Below are positions 54,710 through 64,000 of a stretch of DNA of 64,000 bases, one piece after another; the first letter of the stretch is position 1, and each line of letters begins with the position of its first letter. The position numbers and the translations under genes were made by a program. The DNA is from Pisolithus tinctorius (lineage: Eukaryota; Basidiomycota; Agaricomycetes; Boletales; Pisolithaceae). A model generated the notes under the pieces. The model was given only the letters and a program-made list of their open reading frames with translations, did not search any database and was not told the origin of the DNA. The stretch lies in NCBI GenBank assembly GCA_024663395.1, contig JANFAH010000004.1, positions 3,038,001 through 3,102,000 on the forward strand, given 5' to 3'.

Positions 54710-56130
54710 TCACTCTGCTGACAAGAGCTCACAATTCTCCAATGTTTGATCATTGTTTAGTAATTCGTCCAAATTGGGTAATGGATCATTCAGCACATTG
54801 TAGTTGTGTGACATCCAGGCCCTTTTGCCTCACCTCATGGGCTTGTCATGTGACTCTGTTTGTTTCCATTGTGGTGCTGTCTTATTGCTGACAGTTCTTT
54901 CTTCCTCGCCTCCAGCATCTCCCCCTGCGAGTGGCAGGTTTTGAGGAGGTGGCTTGGTCTCTGGATGAAATCAGTGGTTTCTCAAGGTGTGTATTTGTCT
55001 TGTGTGCATGTCAAGATATTGAACAGCATGCAGGCCATCTAGGAAGCCCACAAATGGGTATGCACATGATCTTGCATCTAGTTTGGAGATTGCCTGGTGT
55101 TCATCGAGGATCCACACACATGTCCCAAATTCTTGCAAGTGCAATACATCGGGCTCTTGCCCATGCCATCCCTTGTAGGGTGTTCTCTTACAGGTGTGTG
55201 TCCATGTGCACTTGTGTACATAGACTGCATGGTTTATAGTTTCACACCATAGAAACTTTGGCAGGTTCTTTGCCAGCAGCATGGCCCTTCCTAACTCTAC
55301 CATGGTGCGGTTGAATCACTCAGCCATGCCATCTTGGGATGGTGAATATGGTGCTGTGGGTTCCAATAGTATTCCCTTTTCCTTGCACCATGTTATGAGT
55401 GCATTATTGATGTATTCAGTTCCATTGTCACATCTGATTCTCTTAGGGGATATCTCTTTTTGTCTTTCCATCATCAACACATATTTGTTGACACATTTTG
55501 TGGCTTCCCCTTTGTGTTTCATGTAGTAGACTGTAGTGTATCTTGTCACATCATCTATAAATGATATGTAGTATCAGTACCCTTGTATGGATGTCATACA
55601 TGATGGCCCCCATATGTCTGTATGAGTTAACTCTCCCAATGCCAAGGCATGATGGGTTGCCTTGGATGGGTGAGGTTTGTGTGTCTGTTTAGCAGCAGTG
55701 CATGCCTTGCAATTGAAATCAAGCAAATTCAGATTGACTTCAAACCCTTTTACTAACTTCTTATGGAACAGGCAGCGCAGTCTGCTTATCCTGATATGGC
55801 CAAAGCATTTATGCCATGTCTTCCACAAGGGTGTTTTGTCTGTAAGGCTGGTTTGCTCACTCCTTGTAGGTATTGTAAATTGTAGTTCATACAAATGGTT
55901 TTTCTGCTTTCCCAGTGTGATGACATCCCCTGAGGAATTGCGCAACTCAATCTGGCCTCCACCACTGATGGAGTGGCCACCTTGTGCATCTAAGTGGCCA
56001 ATTGAAAATAGACTGTTAGGTGATGGCGGCACATGTAATACATCATGGAGATTGATGGTGACTGTCCAGTCACCTATATGACTATTCACTGTGACTATGC
56101 CATGTCTGGGTATGGCAGCTGGCTTGGTAC
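54710..56130 (-). pseudogene. Copia integrase
   Basis: A GAG-pre-integrase part (HKCFGHIRISRLRCLF, FNCKACTAAKQTHKPH) leads to the core: LTHTDIWGP (first Asp), RCDNGTEYINNAL (second Asp), YSPSQDGMAE (Glu). The continuation ELGRAMLLAKNLPKFLWCE and KTPYKGWHG-type residues follows. The DDE triad appears intact, but stops and frame changes break the ORF at 55574, 55303 and 54840. Confidence 0.9.
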
Positions 56131-57160
56131 CTATCCTGGAGACTGTTTTGTCCAGTAGTGCCTCATAGGTAGTGAATGCTTCATGATGAGTGCAGATGTG
56201 TGATGTTGTAGTGCTATTGGCCAACCACATGTATGCAGAATAAGTCTCTGATTTGGGGGACTTTGTAGAGTCCATATTCTCCACCATGCAATGCACCTTA
56301 TCTGATCACCCAGAGCATTTACTAGATTGCTTCCTGTCCCAATCTCTTTCTCAGTCTCTAGATCTCTGTCTTCACTGTTTATCTTTGTTATCTGGGTTGG
56401 TCCAACACTCTTGAGTGGTGTGGCCAAACCATCAGCAGTGTCCACATTTGGTTTTATTTTTGAAGCAGCACTCGGAGGTTTTGTGATTGGTGTGACCACA
56501 TATGTCACATGGGCCCAGGTGATTGGCCTTACATTTATTGCTCCCACTGCTCTTGGCATAGTACCCACTCTCTCCACCTTCATGTTTGTGGTGTTCCCAC
56601 TCGGTGCAGAGTAATGATATTATCTCTTGCATAGATATCTTTGTTGTTTGTGAGTGTGACCCTCCAAGGAAGCCAGAGGTATAGCTATCCCACAAGGTAG
56701 GGAGAGATGACAGCAGCATGGCCTGGAACTGGGGGTCAGGCATGACATCACCCATTTCATACAGCCAGCCCTGCAAGTCACATAGTCTAGTGATATGATC
56801 AGGGAGGTCCATGTCCTCCTGCACCTTGAGGCCATAGATCTCATGCCTAATAGCAGCGATGGACTGCTGGCCCTGAGTCTCATGTACCATGTGTAGATTA
56901 TGCCACAATGTGGCACTAGTCTCTGTCTCTGATTGGGCATGGACAGTCTGATCATTAGTGAGGTTTGCCATAAGCATCACATATGCATGTTTGTCACATT
57001 TACACCAGGCATTCAATTTGTCCAGCAGGGTCTCGGATGGTTGTGGGTCATCCCCTGTCACCATCTGGTACAGATCTTGGAGCCAAAGTACAGCAGTGAT
57101 CTTCTTTTTCCACACTGCCCAGTTATTAGAGGTGAGCTTCTCTGCCTTGACTATCTTCAT
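56131..57160 (-). pseudogene. gag: Copia Gag and protease
   Basis: Gag starts at MKIVKAEKLTSNNWAVWKKK (57160), with LPDHITRLCDLQGWLYEMG and LLSSLPTLWDSYTSGF, and ends in a zinc knuckle CDICGHTNHKTSEC. The protease reads LANSTTTSHICTH where the family has an Asp before Ser; the Asn codon is 56216-56218 and follows GCC, so GCC-GAT to GCC-AAT is a CpG change. Confidence 0.9.
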
Positions 57161-57560
57161 CTCTCCCTCTCATCCTCTCTCTCTAGACCTGGCTTGCCCT
57201 TTCCCCTTTGACAATACTGTTGCCAATGTCAGGGACCAATTGATGACTGGGCTCGACCTTACTGGTTGCAATGAGGGCCCTGCAACTGTGGGCAAACCTA
57301 TAGGTGAGTTGGATGTTACCTGCAGTGTCCTCAGGGCACCAGCTGATGCCATTGGTGCCACAGGTGGGGACTGCATTGGTTCACTGGTCTGTGTGTTAGG
57401 GGTCCATCCCCTTCAGGCATCATGCCTCATGGATTGGCTGGCACCCTTGCTCTTGACATCTCTCTTCTCCCCCTTCTGACAGATAAGCAGGTGGATCTTC
57501 TTGGCTCTATGTTGGTGGCTTGGCAATGAGGTCAGTTATGAGCAGGCAGGGCTCATAACC

Positions 57561-57896
57561 TGTTGGAGACAATATGTACATGGGGGCTGATGTGGGAACC
57601 ACAGGTACAAGCAAGGATATGTGTGTGGATGGCAGGCTTAGAACTCAGTATGCTCAGGCAGGGATGTGGGTTGATGAGGTGATTTTCTCATCTCATAGGG
57701 ATGCTTTCCCCTGCAGTAGCTACCTTATATCTACATCATACATTTGATATCTCATCTGTTGGGGGGCATGTCCACCCCTACTCCTGCCTTTGTATATTAC
57801 TTTGCTTGTCCCCTCTTGGGGTTATGATGTGTATCCCACACCCTTGTGCACTGTGGTTTCCTTATTTGGGTGTGACAGCAGATTGATACTCCTACA
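57561..57896 (-). repeat. 5' LTR of the copia element
   Basis: 336-bp partner of 52774-53109. Differences include TGATGTGGG against TGACACAGG and AGCAAGG against AGTGAGG, the TG/CA pattern left by CpG decay. Confidence 0.95.
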
Positions 57897-57901
57897 CACA
57901 G

Positions 57902-58371
57902 TAGCATATGAAGTTTCCCCCCACTGAATGAGAATGCCCAAAGGCCAATGACTGCAAAAGTGATCAATTTTTGATGTAAATTTAATGGTGGCACCCCTGC
58001 ACTCACACCCCCTCTATCCAAATCTGAATCACACAGTTATCGAACACAATGGACAGGAGGGCCAGTATCTAAGCAATCAGCATCACACAGGGACATCCCA
58101 CTCTCCATGCATGGACCCTGATCATAACATGCCTGACACATAAGTCCCCTACCACATGTTGCTTCTGTGTCCTGAGCACTCCCTAGGGTACCCTAGTGCA
58201 TCTCCCACACCACAATCAACAATGCCAGTGCCATCATGAGGTGTCAGACACTCCAAATGGCCATCCCCACTGCTGAGGGTGAGCTGCTGTGGCTGGGAGG
58301 CCAGTCCAAAATTTGCAGGTCCCATGCACAGCCACCTGCAAAATTTTCAGAATAAACTGACTTTGTACCCT
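57902..58371. other. Unannotated spacer
   Basis: No supported gene. The end (58279-58371) may be the decayed 3' end of a retrotransposon upstream of the LTR-like start. Confidence 0.35.
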
Positions 58372-58710
58372 GGAGGGGGAAATGTAAGGATTTGGTCCAA
58401 CACTGTCAACTGTGTGGTTAGATGTTGGTTTCTTTGTGACAGATCTATGACTCTTCTCATTTATTCTCTGGTCCTACTTAGCCCATATGGATACTCTGAC
58501 ATATTTCATGCCTAAGTCTCTACCCTATAAAATAGGCCATGTGTCATACTGTACAGGGACTTCTTTCCTACCTCAAAAATAAGATGCTATTGTCTGGAAA
58601 ACTCGAGTAGAGCAAGGAATCCTCATTGTTGTGCCAATGTTAAAAGTATCAAACTTCTTATTGGCATTACACTGTGTACACTCCTCAGAATCTCATTGAC
58701 ATGAGTTGTT
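58372..58710 (+). repeat. LTR-like relic with purine tract and TATA box
   Basis: GGAGGGGGAAA directly precedes TGTAAGGATTTGG at 58383, the arrangement of a polypurine tract and 3' LTR. CTATAAAATAGG at about 58526-58537 looks like an LTR promoter. The 3' end is not defined and no second copy is present, so this is tentative. Confidence 0.45.
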
Positions 58711-59560
58711 CACCTGTAAGCATTGGTAGTACTGCAGTCCATATGTAAATCTATCAGGGTCTCCTACTGCAACAGGTTGAACGAGTCTAAGTACCTTTCT
58801 CCTCTCGAAGATCCCACTCAGCTTGTCAGTGCCATGTCCATACTGATGCCAACTCCAGCGCCATTACTGAATGGCTCCCATCCCTCAAGTGTTGAAAGAA
58901 GTCAAAAAATTAAACAGATCTGGAAGAAACATGATGCCATTTACTATCAGGCAGAAAATGGGAGATATGATGCTCAAGTCCTTGTCTCCCTATCATTATG
59001 ATCTGGACAGGAGATATCAAAGTAGGCATGTATTGTCGATGTCAGACCATGGGCACAATTTGTGTATGCAAACCCCAGATATAGGGAATTGCTTTTTCTA
59101 CTCTAGGTGTACTGGTGCACCATTGGAAGGTATGTCTGGCAATCATTCTCATAATCCCCTTTCAATAGAAGAAGCCTGAGATCTCACATTGGTACATGCA
59201 AAAAGCAGGGTGATGCCCATACAGCTGGTAGCTTTGTTCCAGTGGGTATCCCATTTATATACTGATGTATGGAAAGCCAGACACTCACACCACATAATTT
59301 TTGAACTCAGTGCTGAATGCCCAAGCACTTACTACTTTTGAAAAAAAACTTTTGGTGAGACCCCAATCACCATTATACCATTGTTGAACATCCAATACAA
59401 CAAGTCCATTCACTATTGTGCCAATGTCTGAAGTCCCATCACCATGAATTCACATGCTATAGTGATAGATTCAATGGTCATTTACAAAAAATATTGTGTA
59501 GTTTTATCTGAGTTCAATATCACATAGACCCACAGCTTAGAGTATGTATGTGTCTAATGT
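58711..59560. other. Unannotated region
   Basis: No recognised gene; short ORFs at 58723-59001 show no family features. It contains the 3' flank of the alpha-kinase gene. Confidence 0.35.
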
Positions 59561-61443
59561 CTAAGTGGTTGAACAAAGAGACTTTGATCCATGGCTGAAA
59601 GCCTTCATCCCAAAGCCTTCCCATCTACAAAACATGTTGCAAATATGTTGATTCTTGAACAGCGCCACCCCTTTCTCCACATTCCCCTCACCAAAGAGTC
59701 TTTGACCTTCAGCAACATCACTAGAGACAATAAAAGAGCACAGGATGTTGACAAGGTAGAATACTGAGTAAAATGTACTTACAGATGTGTGAGGATCTGT
59801 GGATCTGTCAAAAGCAGTCTGCTACCTGGTTCAACTCATGTAAGTAGATGCATGCATAGTGCTGCCTATTGCCACAGCTTACCTGGATAGTCAGATATGT
59901 ATACTTGACCACCAGTCATGATGTACTGTATGTGTTGAGTGAAGGCCAAAAAGTCCACGATCTCTTCTGCCTTTGTATCCAGAAGGAAGCAAGGAGCCAC
60001 ATCGCTGTTGTGGATGTACTTCACAAACTCATCATCTGAGGATGTGGGGATGAGTTCCTCAACAAGGTATGTGACATTCACACTACTGCTGGGCTTCGAC
60101 AGCTTCCCAGACCCCCTTTCTGTTTCTGCTGGCACATCCAAATATGGAAATAACAATCCTGTGTCCACAAAGTGCAGGCAAGGAATTTCGAAAGGTGGTG
60201 GTACCTTGGTATCTTCAACAGCATGATCAATGAATTGGTACGTCATCTGCAAGAGTGCTTTGGCCCAGTACAAAGCATTGGCTTCATGGTAGAGTATGTT
60301 GGACTCATCTTGTAGGGCATAATGTGTGAATGGGGGTTTGACTTCCACAGGATGGTTGTTGATATACAGTCTTTTGAGGACAATGTGATTGTTGGGAGAT
60401 GACCCAATACCTGTGTCCCTGAGAGGTGATAGGTTGAGTTGCACAATTTGGGCCATCTTGAATGCTCTGACTCTGATGATCGAATCAGCAGAGGCATCAA
60501 GCTGGATTTTGCCAGAGCAAAGGTCAGCATTTCTAATATCGAATGCAGCCTTCTCACTGACCAGATTGTTAAGATCATGGGTCAGGATGGGGTAAAAGTC
60601 CACTTGTATGACTTTCTGCCAGAAGACTAAGATACATCAGTACTTCAAAACCACAATGATATCAACTGGAAAGTCTGCTTACCTGTCTTTACATTGAATT
60701 CAGAGGCCCCCCCAGACTGTAATGCTTTCTTGATTTGATTGCAGTTGGGGGACAAGAAAGTTTTCACAGATCTCTTCTGGGGTGGAAGGGGAGTAGAACC
60801 ACTGGATGAACTACTAGTATGATGGTGGTGGCATTTACCAGACATCACACTTGAATTAGTGGGCAGCACCATATCCTATGTTCAATGCACTAGTGGATGG
60901 GTTGGGTCAAAATCATGTTGGAGCTAAGCATACCTTTTCTCCATCCCAAAGATGTGCAACATCATGCGAGATTGGGTGCTCAAACATGCTACTTGACATC
61001 ATAGAAACCACTCCCTTGGAGAAAAAAAGAGTGGATGGCTCAGAAGTCATTGTGCTTCGAGGTACAACTGGCATTGAGACTGTAGAACCAGGGAGAGAAG
61101 CACTCAAGCTGGCCCAAGATGTCTGCTGTTCATGGGCAGGTGGGCTAGAGCAGAGCTTCTCTCAAAATTCTTCAAATTCTTCCCACTGATTCACAGGTAC
61201 AATGATGAATAACATGAACTGTTTTGATTTAAAAACCTTCGCTTTTGATCCTTTCCAATTGCTGTCATGGAGACAGTCACCATAAAAGTATGCTGTTGGG
61301 CTTGAATGTCTGGAAAGGTCAACCCATTTACTGTCACAGATGAAGAATTCCTCTTGCCAGGGAAACTGTGGGCAGTAATCTTTGATGCATGGTACCGAAA
61401 TGCCGAGTGCTATGGCCAAAAGTTCATGCACAGTGCTCAGCAT
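59561..61443 (-). CDS. Alpha-kinase family protein, multi-exon
   Basis: Atypical (alpha-type) protein kinase; substrate unknown. The 5'-most exon recognised has FPWQEEFFICDSKWVDLS and FKSKQFMLFIIVPVNQWEEFEEF. Later exons have NCNQIKKALQSGG, an intron (GTAAGC..TTAG) and VDFYPILTHDLNNLVSEKAAF. The kinase domain includes VTYLVEELIP, FLAFTQHIQYIMTGGQVYISDYPG, then, after an intron near 59810-59870, LLLTDPQILTHL. A last exon has LFGEGNVEKGVALFKNQHICNMFCRW, the zinc-binding end typical of alpha-kinases. One TGA after EEFEEF is a likely former CGA. The true start may lie upstream of 61443. Alpha-kinases are expanded in mushrooms. Confidence 0.75.
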
Positions 61444-62137
61444 GTCAACATCTTTCAGCCCCTCACAGATACTCTATTGAACTCAATTAACACCGCTCAT
61501 ACAATCGTGCCATAAATATAATAGATGTAAGTCATGCCATTTCTCTCGCCTTTTGAGTCATTCATTCCCCTTGCTCAACCCTCACTGGGGACTCCTCATT
61601 CATCCAATTCTGTGCAGTGGTTATAGAGATCTGGTGCATTGGCAGACCTAGATGATGAGTACAGGTACTGGTCCTCTGTCAAAATGCATCCTGCCCATAT
61701 TGTTCTTCCCAAGGGTCCTGGCAAGAGGTTGTGGTGTGCTGCATTGATCCTATATGGATTGGCTGCTCACCCATCTCCAACTGATTCAGCCACCTTTTAG
61801 TCAGGAGTGTCAGGAATTGTTAGACTACTCAATGGTGGGGCTGGGACATTTCCATTCAGTTCTACTTGTCTGATGTTCTTTTTTGACAGATCCAAGTCAA
61901 TAATCCACTCTCTCATACACATACATGGTCACTCATGTTCTTCTACACATTGGTGAGTTTTACACATTACCCCCACTAGTGGTATGATATTACAGACTAA
62001 CATTCTCCATCAGCTCATTGGCATCTAGTTAATTTCAGGCTGCAAAAACCGCTACCACAAGACATTATTGCCACACACATCAAGACAGACCCTGATGTTG
62101 TGCATGGCAGTTGAGATATTGATCAGTATACTGTGCC
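61444..62137. other. Unannotated region upstream of the alpha-kinase
   Basis: May contain the first alpha-kinase exon and promoter, and possibly early exons of the plus-strand gene at 62388. Nothing firm. Confidence 0.35.
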
Positions 62138-62387
62138 TTGGCATCTCATTCTTTGCTTGTGGATCACATGAGATATTGTGGCCATTTTGATGTAGAGGGG
62201 AATGCAAGCACACAGAGTAATGTGCCATTGTTTGTTGTTGGTGCTTGTACCTGTCTGGTGGTGAGGGTTAATCATTTTGATGATAGTCATACTCATTCCC
62301 AACTTTTTGATTTTCCTTCCCTGCTTTCTGCTGGTGCAGTCTGCAATTATCCTCAGCACTTCTGTCATGCTTGTCTCATTCCCAGGA

Positions 62388-62495
62388 CTGGATGGTATCG
62401 CCTACATTGGGGGTCTGGTTGCTGTTTCATGCTCCATTCTGAGCATGGTTACATCTTTCCTGTCTATTTTCCAGTATAAGGCAGAAATGGTGTAG
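62388..62495 (+). CDS. Exon of a possible multi-pass membrane protein
   Basis: After a plausible acceptor (TTCCCAG at 62380-62386) the reading is DGIAYIGGLVAVSCSILSMV then TSFLSIFQYKAEMV and TAG. It is strongly hydrophobic and resembles a membrane segment ending in a basic-aromatic stretch seen in unnamed mushroom membrane proteins. Flanking exons cannot be placed. Weak evidence. Confidence 0.3.
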   Translation: MDGIAYIGGLVAVSCSILSMVTSFLSIFQYKAEMV

Positions 62496-63355
62496 GGTTC
62501 TGCAGCTGTTCTGATGATCATGCTGCCACTTGTGAAGGATTCATATTTCTTCCAGTGAGTTCACAGTTCCTAATTCCCCATTGTCCTTATCCCTAACTCA
62601 TCTCAAACCACTTGCAGTGCCAAAGTATTCTGCTCTCCCTTCCACTAGCTTTTCTCACATGTTCTGTAGCTGGGTTCATCACCAGCATCATCATCCACTC
62701 TTTCTGAACTGCAACAATCAACTTAGTACATGCTGGTATGCCAGCTGTTGTTGTTAAGTTTGATGAGTATGCCAGGTGGTTGGTGGTTGGCATACTTGGG
62801 GCATTGACAGGTATGTTGATCGCTTCTGTCAGGATGTCCAGGAGATAAATGATCAATCATAACTATCTGTATTGGGTCTTGATCAAAGCTTGTTGTCACA
62901 ACCATGCATTTGTCCTAAGTCCTCACTCACTCTGCACCCCTTTCCACTGGTCATTCCCAGTGAAAACTGGTTATCACACTGTGTGACCCTAGCTGACAGG
63001 ATATGACCAAACGAGGGAAGTAAGATGTAGTCATACCGAGTCAGAACTCTGTAGTAAAATGAGACTAATACAATATGTGGGGGCACAACTCCATAGCACC
63101 CTAGATGACTTTTTTGTGCATTGTCACATGGGCACATATCAGGGCATATCTCGGTCTCCCCTTACCATGTTTATGCCATATACTTGTGTGCGACAACATA
63201 TGCCCTTGTATTACAAAGTCATATCTGCTCATATATATGCACATTTATTTATTACCCACACACACTGTGTTAATATGCTTCAAAACGACAATATATTACA
63301 TGGTAGCACCCTACATAGTACAGGAATTTTTCCTGGGGGGTAATAAATACACAAC
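62496..63355. other. Unannotated region
   Basis: No convincing gene. Short ORFs on both strands lack family features. Confidence 0.35.
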
Positions 63356-63490
63356 AATGATGCAGATGGTGCAGGCGATGCAAATGATGGAAAACCCTGC
63401 AGTACGATGTGAGTGGACAATGCGAGTGGATGATGCGAGTGGACAGTGTGAGCAGATGGCATGAAAAAGACAATGCAAGCAGATGGCATG
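63356..63490 (+). repeat. Degenerate ~12-15-bp minisatellite
   Basis: Runs of GATGATGCAGATG and GCGAGTGGACA/GATG words, with AGATGGCATGAAAAA twice (63454 and 63482). No frame is preferred. Confidence 0.7.
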
Positions 63491-63726
63491 AAAAAATATT
63501 GTGGGTGGATGTTGGACTTCTGTTCAAGTGAAATGGTCTGTTATCTAGTGAAGGTTGCCATTCTCAATAATGGCCTTAACCCAGGCATTGTCTTGAACCT
63601 GATAATGCATTAGTGTGGTTTCTTGCTGGCCTGTTACTTACAAGTTGTTTGGCTTCCTTGTCATACTCCTGGTTTTTGCCATCTTGTGAGCAATTCATGC
63701 ATGAACTGAATGAGATGTACCTCACA

Positions 63727-64000
63727 CTGTAAAAAGTAAAATCACTAAAAATCAGTGTCTGTGACACTGAAATGGACAAATTCAGTGTCTGTGACACTGA
63801 AGTAGTGGACGCGTCTTTTCAGTGTCATCGGTCTGACATTGATTTTAAGTGTCGGTGTAAATTGTGTATATGATTTTCAACGTCAGTCAGGAAAATCAAT
63901 GTCATAGCAATGAAAAATAGTGTCAAGTGTAAAAAAGCTCATCTACGTCTTCCGTCTCACTCTCGTTCTCCTCTGGGGTGCCCTCCCATGTCCCCATATC
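63727..64000 (+). mobile_element. Possible CACTA-like transposon terminus (runs off window)
   Basis: Begins CACTGTAAAAAGTAAAATC and is followed by near-palindromic subterminal words TTCAGTGTCTGTGACACTGA at about 63754-63773 and 63781-63800, then more CAGTGTC/GACATTG variants to 63930. CACT-type ends with subterminal repeats fit EnSpm/CACTA, but the other end and any transposase are outside the window. Confidence 0.4.

Larger units (their letters stand above)
52774..57896 (-). mobile_element. Ty1/copia LTR retrotransposon, complete, inactive
   Basis: 5123 bp with 336-bp LTRs (52774-53109 and 57561-57896) and a CACAG duplication (52769-52773, 57897-57901). The domain order on the minus strand is Gag, protease, integrase, RT, RNase H, which defines copia. 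A GAGGGGGAG purine tract abuts the 3' LTR at 53110-53118, and a GGTTATGAGC block follows the 5' LTR. LTR differences are again mostly TG/CA pairs. Several in-frame TGA codons and a mutated protease Asp show that it is dead. Confidence 0.95.

Overview
The window is a transposon graveyard from a filamentous basidiomycete, most likely a mushroom-forming Agaricomycete. The evidence is a KDZ-type transposase, short GT..AG introns of about 50 nt, an APGEAEAEL-type XPG nuclease, an alpha-kinase gene with the LLTDPQI block, and agaricomycete Ty3/gypsy lineages. I see no rRNA, tRNA, CRISPR or conventional housekeeping operon. Nearly every gene is a transposon gene, a multi-copy accessory gene, or a relic of one.

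Layout. 1-18262: a minus-strand Ty3/gypsy element (A; gag-protease 15798-17462, RT-RNase H 11203-12505, integrase 1-751) is split by two insertions. The first is element C, a plus-strand gypsy (752-11202) with paired ~1 kb LTRs, a CCGG target duplication, a textbook GGGTTTT -1 frameshift site and an antisense intron-containing Zn2Cys6-like gene. The second is a minus-strand gag/LTR fragment B (13833-15797) next to a CpG-rich ~158-bp tandem array. 18240-24950: a third gypsy relic (D) lies between inverted copies of an unknown ORF plus LTR. The right-hand LTR is itself interrupted by a 1573-bp giant palindrome at a TA site. 24952-43454: three copies of a ~1.6-kb minisatellite-rich sequence (M), a second giant palindrome (26120-27706), and a ~15-kb block (27992-42991) that I interpret as a KDZ transposon. 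Two M copies in inverted orientation form its ends, and it carries a KDZ transposase and two conserved unknown genes. This block interrupts a second copy of the first palindrome family. 43457-48420: a 326-bp fold-back element, a Crypton-like tyrosine recombinase relic, and several tandem arrays including RNA-polymerase-II-CTD-like repeats. 49076-51720: an XPG-like nuclease relic split by a CpG-rich solo LTR. 52774-57896: a complete but dead Ty1/copia element with 336-bp LTRs and a CACAG duplication. 58372-64000: an LTR relic, an alpha-kinase gene, a possible membrane-protein exon, and a CACTA-like terminus.

Two themes tie the window together. First, decay is dominated by CpG to TpG/CpA transitions. 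LTR pairs differ almost only at former CpGs, in-frame stops are former CGA codons, and five catalytic residues in four elements are lost by the same change. This is what CpG methylation of transposons produces. Second, hairpin architecture recurs: two giant palindromic Tc1/mariner-type elements share a homologous central loop but have unrelated arms, and they nest with a KDZ-type element whose ends are packed with a GGAGAATCCCC word. The modular hairpins and the frame-independent AATTCYG word enrichment in element C are the best candidates for undescribed biology.
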